From NCBI RefSeq assembly GCF_900141785.1, contig NZ_FQYP01000002.1, positions 434,001-498,000 of the forward strand: a DNA stretch of 64,000 bases, read 5' to 3'. Below are positions 44,891-52,253 of the stretch, piece after piece. Source of the DNA: Aquimarina spongiae. GTDB taxonomy: Bacteria; Bacteroidota; Bacteroidia; Flavobacteriales; Flavobacteriaceae. A program made the position numbers and the translations under genes. The notes beneath the pieces are model-generated. The model was not told the DNA's origin and ran no database searches. It saw only the letters and a list, made by a program, of their open reading frames with translations. How positions within the stretch are numbered: the first letter of the stretch is position 1; every line of letters begins with the position of its first letter.

Positions 44891-45101
44891 ATCTAGGGGG
44901 TATAGCAGTTTTGTTAATAAGATACTTAAATCTTAATTCTCTAACAAAATCATTTTTAGCAAAATATAAAAATCTATTGTTAAAAGAAATTTAAAATTCA
45001 AAAAATAGTGTTTAACACATAAATTTTATGAGTGAACACAACAATCTATTCTATTTGTTACATAATGTTCAAAATAATCCATCATTTTCTTAATTTTTTT
45101 C

Positions 45102-45130
45102 AAAAAAAAAGCCCCTAATAAATAGGGACT
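45102..45130 (-). terminator. Intrinsic terminator of the peptidyl-prolyl isomerase gene
   Basis: AGCCCCTA (45110-45117) pairs with TAGGGACT (45123-45130) with one G-U, and the minus strand then runs into T's (45102-45110). Confidence 0.8.
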
Positions 45131-45162
45131 TTTGCAATATGTTTACTCATTTTTTGAATGAG

Positions 45163-46095
45163 TTATTTCACATTTACCAATTCAACATCAAAAATTAACG
45201 TTGCATTTGGTGGAATTACTCCTCCTGCTCCTCTTTCTCCATATCCTAAATATGGAGGAATCACAAAACGAGCTTTGTCTCCAACCTGTAGCAATGCAAT
45301 TCCTTCGTCCCAACCCGGAATTACATGTCCCATCCCTAATGGAAAATCTATAGGTTGATTTCTTTTATACGAAGAGTCAAATACCGTGCCATCTGGCAAA
45401 CTCCCTTTGTAATGCACTGATACAGTGTTACCTTTCTCGGCTTTTGCCCCATCCCCTTTTTGGATAATTTGATAACGCAATCCACTATCGGTCTTATCAA
45501 AACCAGTCGCTAATTCTTCCAATAATTCTTCAGCTTTCTTTTTGGCTGCAGCTTCGCGTTCTGCTTTGGCTCCGTTGAATTGCCTAAAAGTTTCTACCGC
45601 ATTAAAACCTTCTGCATCTCCTCCAATTCTGATGATTTCAACTTCTTCTATAGCATCTCCTTGCGAAACTTCGTTTACTACATTTTGCCCCTCTACAACT
45701 TTACCAAAAACAGTATGTTTCCCGTCTAACCAAGGCGTTTCTACATGGGTAATAAAAAACTGACTTCCGTTTGTGCCTGGCCCCGCATTTGCCATTGATA
45801 ATACCCCTGGCCCATCATGTTTTAGATCTGGATGAATTTCATCATCAAACTGATATCCAGGCCCACCAGCACCTGTTCCTTGTGGATCTCCACCTTGAAT
45901 CATAAAATCTGCAATTACTCTATGGAATTTTAGCCCATTATAGTAAGGTTTCCCCTGAGGAATCGCCTGATTTTCCAAGTTTCCTTCGGCTAACCCTACG
46001 AAGTTACCTACCGTCCCAGGTGTTTTTTTATATTCAAGATTGATTAGGATGTCTCCCTTTGTGGTTTTAAATTTTGCGTATAATCCGTCTTGCAT
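45163..46095 (-). CDS. Cyclophilin-FKBP fusion peptidyl-prolyl isomerase
   Basis: Two isomerase domains in one chain. The cyclophilin part (about 1-150) shows [45 protein letters not shown] and [12 protein letters not shown]. The FKBP part (about 205-310) shows [40 protein letters not shown] and [18 protein letters not shown]. The start at 46095 ([16 protein letters not shown]) is favoured over an ATG at 46131. About 310 residues. No signal peptide is evident, so cytoplasmic. A helical linker joins the domains. Confidence 0.95.
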   Translation of the reverse strand: MQDGLYAKFKTTKGDILINLEYKKTPGTVGNFVGLAEGNLENQAIPQGKPYYNGLKFHRVIADFMIQGGDPQGTGAGGPGYQFDDEIHPDLKHDGPGVLSMANAGPGTNGSQFFITHVETPWLDGKHTVFGKVVEGQNVVNEVSQGDAIEEVEIIRIGGDAEGFNAVETFRQFNGAKAEREAAAKKKAEELLEELATGFDKTDSGLRYQIIQKGDGAKAEKGNTVSVHYKGSLPDGTVFDSSYKRNQPIDFPLGMGHVIPGWDEGIALLQVGDKARFVIPPYLGYGERGAGGVIPPNATLIFDVELVNVK

Positions 46096-46269
46096 GGCAA
46101 TATATTTTAACGTTTTAATTTTGAGCAGCAAAGATAGTCAATTGCCAATGGTTTTTATGAAGTAAACCGAAGATATATTTTAATGTTTGGACACCTTTTG
46201 TTGCTATCCCATAGACGCTAATCTCCAAAAGTTAACTTTCATGAAAGTAAATCACAAAAGTTATCGTGA

Positions 46270-47067
46270 TCAAATATCTTCAAGAAGTGCTTTTGCTCGT
46301 TCAAAGTTATAATTGGTGCTGTCTGAAGTAATCTGCAAAAGTATTTGCCTTAGTTTTTCCTTTTCTTCTTGTTTTAAGTACACCATAGCCCTGTACCAAT
46401 CGGCTTTCTTACTTTGCAGTGTATGTGTTTGCTCAAGTAATCCGAATTGCCCTAAAGCTTTATCAAATTCATTTAATTCTAGATGAGCGACACCTTTATA
46501 AATGTAACTTAGCGGATCTATAGTATCCACATCACTATTATGATATTTTGAAAACACATCTGAGGCTTCTCGATACTTCTTATTTTCAAACAGCGTTTGC
46601 GCATTGTTAATTAGCTCATTTTCTTCTTCTCCTCTGGTAATCATCGACGGTATTTCTTCTAATGCAATATTGTCTGCATAGAGATCATTATAATCACTCT
46701 CTGAAAACACAAAAATAGAAATGGTCATAAGCACAATAATAGAAGCGGCAATCCCCAAAAAATAAAACCTTTTATTTCCAGAATTTAATCGATTATTATC
46801 CATTACCTCTGTAATTGATGCTTTCAAAGACTTCGCCTCATCACTTGCAAAGAAATTTCTTAATTGCTTAGCCTCATCATTTTTCAAAGCCGTTTTATCT
46901 CCTTCGATCCAATCATTGTCATCATAGACCGTTCGCATGTCTTTTTGAAGCTTTAATTCTTCGGCAAGAGTACTATCATTATCAACCCTCTCTTCAAAAG
47001 CTCTTCTTTCTTCCCGGGTCATGATATTATCAAGATATTTATCTATTTCTTCCAAAAAATTACTCAT
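46270..47067 (-). CDS. Anti-sigma factor with C-terminal TPR region
   Basis: 265 residues: cytoplasmic helical N-terminus (MSNFLEEIDKYLDNIMTREE), one transmembrane helix at about 103-123 (YFLGIAASIIVLMTISIFVF) and a periplasmic tail with TPR-like repeats (LFENKKYREASDVFSKYHNS, YKGVAHLELNEFDKALGQFG). The sigma gene's stop overlaps its ATG, the hallmark of an ECF/anti-sigma pair. The TPR tail may bind an envelope partner that releases the sigma factor; that mechanism is inference. Confidence 0.88.
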   Translation of the reverse strand: MSNFLEEIDKYLDNIMTREERRAFEERVDNDSTLAEELKLQKDMRTVYDDNDWIEGDKTALKNDEAKQLRNFFASDEAKSLKASITEVMDNNRLNSGNKRFYFLGIAASIIVLMTISIFVFSESDYNDLYADNIALEEIPSMITRGEEENELINNAQTLFENKKYREASDVFSKYHNSDVDTIDPLSYIYKGVAHLELNEFDKALGQFGLLEQTHTLQSKKADWYRAMVYLKQEEKEKLRQILLQITSDSTNYNFERAKALLEDI

Positions 47068-47630
47068 ACATCTTTAATTTGCTTATATCTAGAGTCACTT
47101 TTAATCAATTTTGTTAACTGTGATTTACAATTAAAAATCCGTTGTCTTACTACATTATCCGAACTGTAACCCAATTTATCGACAATTTCTTTATACGGTA
47201 CTTTTTGAAAGAAAAGGCCTAATAATTGTTTACAATTATCTGATAATTCCTTTAGCTTTTCCTGGAACAATTCCCACTTTTCTTGTTCCAAAACAGCCAT
47301 AGTCATATCATCTTCTTCTCTTACTAGTTCAATAGTATCTGGTTTTGTTACTACGCGTTTTTGTTTTTTTAATTCTCTTCGCCATAAATTACGGCAAGCA
47401 CCGTACAAATAGCCATCAAAAGAGCTTTCTATCACAAAGGATTTTGTTTTATATCTGGCAATGAGCTGCAGCAATGCTTTTTGGAAAACATCTTCGGCAT
47501 CCGTTGGGTCTCCGTTGTTTTTTACAACAAAACTTCTAATCTTAGGAAAGACGGAGCTATACAACTCTTGTATGACACTGCTATTTCCTGAAGCTAATTC
47601 TTTTAAAAGATCTCTTTCTTCTGTGGGCAT
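47064..47630 (-). CDS. ECF-type RNA polymerase sigma factor
   Basis: 188-residue sigma70-family ECF: region 2 DAEDVFQKALLQLIARYKTK and GYLYGACRNLWRRELKKQKR, region 4 LSDNCKQLLGLFFQKVPYKE and LGYSSDNVVRQRIFNCKSQL. Divergent from the lipoprotein at 47736, whose promoter GTAAC box lies about 40 bases from this start. It probably recognises the repeated GGTAACATT-N11-GGGAAAC sites here. Confidence 0.93.
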   Translation of the reverse strand: MPTEERDLLKELASGNSSVIQELYSSVFPKIRSFVVKNNGDPTDAEDVFQKALLQLIARYKTKSFVIESSFDGYLYGACRNLWRRELKKQKRVVTKPDTIELVREEDDMTMAVLEQEKWELFQEKLKELSDNCKQLLGLFFQKVPYKEIVDKLGYSSDNVVRQRIFNCKSQLTKLIKSDSRYKQIKDV

Positions 47631-47668
47631 TCAATAAAAGGTCTTTATTTTTTTATTTTTTTTATTTT

Positions 47669-47704
47669 CGCGTGGTAACATTATTATGTAAAGGGAAACA
47701 TACT
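47669..47704 (+). promoter_or_regulatory. ECF-type promoter of lipoprotein 1
   Basis: CGCGTGGTAACATT (47669-47682), 10 bases, GGGAAAC (47693-47699), then aTAcTA. An almost identical arrangement with the same spacing precedes lipoprotein 2 (51152-51182). GTAAC matches known Bacteroidota ECF -35 elements. Confidence 0.65.
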
Positions 47705-47735
47705 AATAAATTAGAAAACAAAAAAAACATTTTTA

Positions 47736-48308
47736 ATGAAAAAATCGGCTTTATTAATTTTAGCTGCAATCTTTGTAATTGGAATTCAAAGTTGCTCTAC
47801 AGACTTACAGGAGGAAATTTCCCCGGAAAACTTAACCGTCACCAAAGTAACATCAGGAAACCATCGGATAAACACAGTAGTATGCACTGAACTCGTATAT
47901 GTATATTTTGGTAATATGCCTTCTTCAGAAAGAAATGACTTTCGCAAAATTGCTGAAGAAGAATGGCTTCAAGGAGATTCAATATTCCTAATTCCGTCGA
48001 TTTGCCCAGATATAGAAATTTGGGAAGTTCCTTGCGGTAGCATTTCTAATATAGCCAAAAATGATGAAGACAGAGAAAATTCAGAAGCTATAGATGCCGA
48101 AGGAAGCATTGTTACACAATCTGATGGTGGTTCTGGTACTTCGAATCTATTGACCCATAGTCCGGTTTATAGAGAAAATGGTAATTTTAACTATACTACT
48201 TGTTTAGATATTGTAGATGACAACACTCCTATTATTATCACAGATGGCGATGAAGATGATGTTGACACAGACAACGACCCAGGATTACCCATAAGAAATA
48301 TTCGTTAA
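47736..48308 (+). CDS. Lipoprotein 1 of the CHAT locus
   Basis: 190 residues: signal with lipobox GIQSC (lipidated Cys20), two cysteine-bracketed segments (CTELVYVYFGNMPSSERNDF, ICPDIEIWEVPCGSISN) and an acidic C-terminus TPIIITDGDEDDVDTDNDPG. No known family is recognised. It is a clear paralogue of lipoprotein 2 at 51218, sharing the segments WEVPC, NDE, DAE and IIITDGDEDD. It precedes the CHAT gene by 70 bases and uses an ECF-type promoter. Probably a surface or periplasmic partner or substrate of the protease; inferred. Confidence 0.82.
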   Translation: MKKSALLILAAIFVIGIQSCSTDLQEEISPENLTVTKVTSGNHRINTVVCTELVYVYFGNMPSSERNDFRKIAEEEWLQGDSIFLIPSICPDIEIWEVPCGSISNIAKNDEDRENSEAIDAEGSIVTQSDGGSGTSNLLTHSPVYRENGNFNYTTCLDIVDDNTPIIITDGDEDDVDTDNDPGLPIRNIR

Positions 48309-48378
48309 CAAAAAATTTAGTATTTTTCAATTTATTAATTCTCAACGCAACACGTCAAAACCCTAGCGCAAATTACAT

Positions 48379-51138
48379 ATGAGAACCTATAAATTGGTAA
48401 TTACAATAGTTGTATATTTCCTGATTCATACTTGTATGGGTCAGGAAATATCTTTTACACTGGATTCTATTCATCAACTCCCAGGTAAAGATTACGAAAA
48501 GCTTGAAGCATACCACAAGCTTTTTGATCTACATGAAAAAAATAAGGATTACACTCAACTGGGCTCAGATGCACACCAAGTGGGGCGGTGGTTATTTTAT
48601 AAAGAAAAAAAATGGAAAGAGGCACTATCGGTTACCGAAATTGCCATTGATGCAAGAAAAAAAGCGGTCCCCTTTAATCCAGAAATGCTAAAAAGAAGTT
48701 ATCACAATCATTCTCTTTTTAACATTATAAATGGTAGGCATAGTGAAGGGATTAAGTCTTTAAAAAAACTTTTAGCGGTAAAAGGATCTGACTACAACCA
48801 TGACAAAGCCTATGATTTGATAGGAAATTCGTACCGAATACTTGGAGACCCACATCAAGCACTCGAATATCAATTATTAGCCTTTAAATACTACGATCCG
48901 GTAAAAGATAAAAGATACATTATATCAAATCATATCAATACCGCGATTAGCTACAAAAACATTGGAGACCCTAAAAGTTATGATCAAGCTATCATTCATT
49001 TGTTAGCGGCTGATTCTTTAAATAGTACTATGGAAAAATATAGTATCCATGAAGATTATGCTATCAATAATAACCTAGGAGATATGTACTTTCAACAGCA
49101 ACAGGAGGAAACAGAAAGTATTAACAAATCTATTATTCATTTTGAAAAAGCCATGGTACTCGCAAAAAAAATGAATAATACCAGGAACTTAGCCCAAGTC
49201 AATTTTAATTTAGGCATGATTTATGGGAAGTCAGACCCAGTACTTGCTCAAGATTTTTTTGAGAAGGCGAGCTCTTATACAAAAAATAACAGAAGAGCTG
49301 CATATTTGATTCCGAAAATATATCGAGGGTTAGGACAAGCAGCTTTTGGTCAAGAAAACTATTCTGAGACTCATGAATACTTTCGGAAAGCATTCTCGGT
49401 GTACTTTAATAAAGAGATACAACATTCTAATTGGTTACCCTCTAAACAAGAATTAGAGCTTACCTATTTTAGAGATAAGTCTGTTTTTCTAGAACTATTA
49501 AAGTTAAAAGCGCTAGCCTACTTGGAGCAAGCTAAGAAAGAAAATGATACCATTTCTTATCAAAATGCGATACGAACTGTAAAAGCAGCAGATGTATTTA
49601 CCGATCAGGTGATGAAGGAAAATCTGTCTTATCGTTCTAAACTTACATGGAGAAGTTCCACCTCTCAGATGTACGCTATCGGTCTTGAAGCCTGTTATGA
49701 ATTAAATGATATAGAAACTGCTTTTTTCTTTATGGAGAAAAACAAAGCATTGCTCCTTACTCAAGAAGTCATTAAAAATAATATCAACTTACCAGGTGAT
49801 ATTTTACAAAGAAAAAAAAGACTGGAAAATAATGTTATTCGTCAACAAAGACGTTTTACTAACGCTTCAGATACCAAAAAAGATTCGATCAGTGCTGTTG
49901 TACTAGCTCAAAAAGAAATACTACGGCAATTTAAAGATTCATTATCTTCTATATACCCTTCGTACTCAAACACCACAATTAATCCAGAAATACTATCACT
50001 AACCAGGGTAAAACCTATGAAAGATGAGACAATTATTCAATATATTATAGCAGAATCCATTGCTCTTACCGTTCCTCAAACTTTTGGTATCACAATTACG
50101 GATAATGACACTCATTTTTTTAAGGTTAATAACCCTAAAAAGCTCTTGGATAATATATACGATTTGAGAAAACGATTAGATCAACCGTTTCGAACTCCAA
50201 CAGATATCTCTTTTTACAAAGAAGTAGCTTATGAACTATATAATCAGCTTTTCCCCGAAAAAGTAAAAAAACTATTAAAAAATAAAAAAGTAACCATTGT
50301 ACCCGATCGTCAATTAAGTTTTATCCCTTTTGAAGCTCTTGTTACCGATAAAGGTATCGGGACTTACTTGATTGAAAATACCGAAATAAGCTATATATAC
50401 TCATTATCATTTCAAAAAGAAAACACTGGGATTAACAGACAACATGAAAATGAGTTTTTGGGTGTAGCACCTATTAATTTTACCAATGGCCTTTCTACCC
50501 TATCAAAAAGCAAAGATGAAATCGATACTGCTCAAAAGTATTACCAAGGGTTATCATTACTAAATGAACAGGCCGTCAAGGAAAATTTTATGGAGCAGGC
50601 AAGGAAATACAAAATTTTACACCTGGCCACGCATGCAGATGCTTCTGATTCAATTGCTCCCTGGATTGCCTTCCACGACTCTAAATTAACCGTAGATGAG
50701 ATTAACATCTCTAAAACTAATGCCGAATTGGTAGTACTCAGTGCTTGTAATACCTCGTTGGGGGAGATTACACATGGCGAAGGAGTATTAAGTCTAGCTA
50801 GAGGTTTTTTTGCCTCCGGAGCCAATACTGTAATTCCTTCTTTATGGAGCACCAACGATAAAACAACAGCAACAATTACTTCAAATTTTTATAAGAATTT
50901 AAGTGATGGAAAGACAAAATCTGAAGCCTTGCGTTTGGCCAAATTAGACTATCTGAAATCCAATACCGACGCTGAAGCATCTCCATATTATTGGGCTCCA
51001 TTAATACTAATAGGAGATACCACTACCTTAATACCAGCAACTAGTTATTGGATATTGCTTGTAGGTATTACTGCTATAATACTCGTATTCTTGACATTCT
51101 ATTTTATAATGAATAAGAAAAAAGTGAAAAATTCTTAA
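48379..51138 (+). CDS. TPR-CHAT protein, periplasmic caspase-like protease candidate
   Basis: 919 residues: signal peptide (about 1-21), TPR array (about 60-470; YDLIGNSYRILGDPHQALEY, LAQVNFNLGMIYGKSDPVLA), CHAT domain (about 610-875) and a C-terminal transmembrane helix at about 890-911 followed by a short basic tail. The CHAT catalytic pair is visible as LATHAD (His752) and VVLSACNTSLG (Cys790). Signal plus C-terminal anchor puts TPR and CHAT in the periplasm. Flanked by two paralogous lipoproteins and next to an ECF/anti-sigma pair, it is a candidate sensor protease; its substrate is unknown. Confidence 0.9.
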   Translation: MRTYKLVITIVVYFLIHTCMGQEISFTLDSIHQLPGKDYEKLEAYHKLFDLHEKNKDYTQLGSDAHQVGRWLFYKEKKWKEALSVTEIAIDARKKAVPFNPEMLKRSYHNHSLFNIINGRHSEGIKSLKKLLAVKGSDYNHDKAYDLIGNSYRILGDPHQALEYQLLAFKYYDPVKDKRYIISNHINTAISYKNIGDPKSYDQAIIHLLAADSLNSTMEKYSIHEDYAINNNLGDMYFQQQQEETESINKSIIHFEKAMVLAKKMNNTRNLAQVNFNLGMIYGKSDPVLAQDFFEKASSYTKNNRRAAYLIPKIYRGLGQAAFGQENYSETHEYFRKAFSVYFNKEIQHSNWLPSKQELELTYFRDKSVFLELLKLKALAYLEQAKKENDTISYQNAIRTVKAADVFTDQVMKENLSYRSKLTWRSSTSQMYAIGLEACYELNDIETAFFFMEKNKALLLTQEVIKNNINLPGDILQRKKRLENNVIRQQRRFTNASDTKKDSISAVVLAQKEILRQFKDSLSSIYPSYSNTTINPEILSLTRVKPMKDETIIQYIIAESIALTVPQTFGITITDNDTHFFKVNNPKKLLDNIYDLRKRLDQPFRTPTDISFYKEVAYELYNQLFPEKVKKLLKNKKVTIVPDRQLSFIPFEALVTDKGIGTYLIENTEISYIYSLSFQKENTGINRQHENEFLGVAPINFTNGLSTLSKSKDEIDTAQKYYQGLSLLNEQAVKENFMEQARKYKILHLATHADASDSIAPWIAFHDSKLTVDEINISKTNAELVVLSACNTSLGEITHGEGVLSLARGFFASGANTVIPSLWSTNDKTTATITSNFYKNLSDGKTKSEALRLAKLDYLKSNTDAEASPYYWAPLILIGDTTTLIPATSYWILLVGITAIILVFLTFYFIMNKKKVKNS

Positions 51139-51151
51139 AAAATGTTAATTT

Positions 51152-51188
51152 CGCGTGGTAACATTTTTGGGTTTGGGGAAACCTAATG
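51152..51188 (+). promoter_or_regulatory. ECF-type promoter of lipoprotein 2
   Basis: CGCGTGGTAACATT (51152-51165), 10 bases, GGGAAAC (51176-51182), then cTAaT. It begins 14 bases after the CHAT stop codon. Distances to the next start (about 53 bases) match the first copy. Confidence 0.65.
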
Positions 51189-51217
51189 ATGAATACGGAA
51201 AACAAAAAACACATCCT

Positions 51218-51757
51218 ATGAAAAAATTAATTGTATTAGGTTTTGCTGTGCTATGTATTTGTGGAATACAAAGTTGTAGCATAGACGAACAAGAAGACAT
51301 TGCACCACAAAAAATTGCTACAACTGAAAACAAAAAAACAAAAGCTGCTACACCACTTGAATGCAGAAAAACCATTTATGTCAACTTTGGTGATAGCATG
51401 TCAAGTGCTGATAGAGAACAATTTAGAATTATTGCCAAACATCGATGGTATAATTCTATTCTTGTAGCGGAGACTTTGTGCTCAAGAGTCGAAGTGTGGG
51501 AAGTACCTTGTGCAAGGGTTAGTAACCCAAGAAGAAACGATGAAGGAAAAAATATTGTGGTTGATGCAGAAGAAAGTGTCGCTACCCTCAATGATGGAGG
51601 AAGTGCGCAACCTCCTTATCTTTATCCCGCTCCAAAGTTGGAACCTAATAATTTCAATTTAATTGTATGTACTACACCTCCAAATCCTATAATCATCACA
51701 GATGGAGATGAGGATGACGACATAGGCGACAATCCTATCGGAATACCTTTACGATAA
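51218..51757 (+). CDS. Lipoprotein 2 of the CHAT locus
   Basis: 179 residues from the ATG at 51218 (MKKLIVLGFAVLCICGIQSC, lipobox IQSC); an in-frame ATG at 51155 lies inside the promoter and is rejected. It repeats the lipoprotein 1 pattern: TIYVNFGDSMSSADREQFRI, CSRVEVWEVPCARVSNPRRN, a DAEESVATLNDGG block and the acidic end PIIITDGDEDDDIGDNPIGI. Unknown family. Its own ECF-type promoter lies upstream and a strong terminator (51777-51810) follows. Confidence 0.82.
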   Translation: MKKLIVLGFAVLCICGIQSCSIDEQEDIAPQKIATTENKKTKAATPLECRKTIYVNFGDSMSSADREQFRIIAKHRWYNSILVAETLCSRVEVWEVPCARVSNPRRNDEGKNIVVDAEESVATLNDGGSAQPPYLYPAPKLEPNNFNLIVCTTPPNPIIITDGDEDDDIGDNPIGIPLR

Positions 51758-51776
51758 CATTTGATATCTTTAATAT

Positions 51777-51810
51777 AAAAAAACCGACTGCATATACAGT
51801 CGGTTTTTTT
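51777..51810. terminator. Strong bidirectional terminator after lipoprotein 2
   Basis: AAACCGACTG (51781-51790) pairs perfectly with CAGTCGGTTT (51797-51806) around 6 bases, flanked by A and T runs. Confidence 0.92.
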
Positions 51811-51849
51811 ATGGCTTCAGATTTACATTAAGGAATACAAACAAAGGTA

Positions 51850-51875
51850 GTAACATTTCATGATTTGATGAACGG
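51850..51875 (+). promoter_or_regulatory. Possible third ECF-type promoter upstream of the lanthipeptide-like gene
   Basis: GTAACATT (51850-51857) is repeated here, with AACGGTA about 16 bases after GTAAC where the other two have AAAC. The first half matches the pair exactly; the second is looser and the CGCGTG extension is missing. It is 103 bases before the ATG. Confidence 0.3.
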
Positions 51876-51959
51876 TACAACAGATAGTACTATCATAGAC
51901 ATACATCTTGAGTGTCTCTAAATGTTCAAGCACTTATCATTTTTTAAAACATTAAAATC

Positions 51960-52187
51960 ATGAAGAAAAAAAAGTTAGACGGTTTATCACTAAAGAAAAA
52001 TGTAATTTCGAGAATTGGTAGAAACTCTATTAAAGGTGGAGGCAATGACTCCAATCAATCTATATGTGATTGTGGATCAGGAGGCACTGTGGTTAATCGA
52101 ACAAAACCATGCTTTAGTCAGGGAGAAGATTGTGATCTGATAAGAGAAACTAAAAAATGTGAATCTGTTGTTATCCATTGTCTATAA
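51960..52187 (+). CDS. Lanthipeptide-like GG-leader precursor peptide (75 aa)
   Basis: Leader MKKKKLDGLSLKKNVISRIG followed by RNSIKGGG is the pattern of Bacteroidota class I lanthipeptide precursors (LxLKKxxIS...GG). The core carries six cysteines (in DCG, KPCF, EDCD, KKCE and IHCL contexts plus ICDC) with Ser/Thr, suited to thioether or disulphide rings. No LanB/LanC, protease or transporter is in the window, so the maturation machinery would be elsewhere or absent. It stands alone between two terminators, downstream of the CHAT locus. Confidence 0.78.
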   Translation: MKKKKLDGLSLKKNVISRIGRNSIKGGGNDSNQSICDCGSGGTVVNRTKPCFSQGEDCDLIRETKKCESVVIHCL

Positions 52188-52204
52188 TCTAAATTTAAAA
52201 AAAT

Positions 52205-52230
52205 AAGGCTGTCTATATAGACAGCCTTTT
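52205..52230. terminator. Intrinsic terminator of the lanthipeptide-like gene
   Basis: AAGGCTGTC and GACAGCCTT (52205-52228) form a perfect stem around 6 bases, followed by T's; it lies between convergent units (recQ stop at 52254). Confidence 0.88.
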
Positions 52231-52253
52231 ATATAGATTTTTATCCTAAAACT

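Noticed and set aside
51176..51187. GGGAAACCTAAT in the lipoprotein 2 promoter resembles the AraC half-site GGAAACCAGAC.
   Set aside because: It lacks the AGAC end and partner half-site, while the copy at 47693 diverges at the same bases; the similarity is best explained by the ECF promoter.
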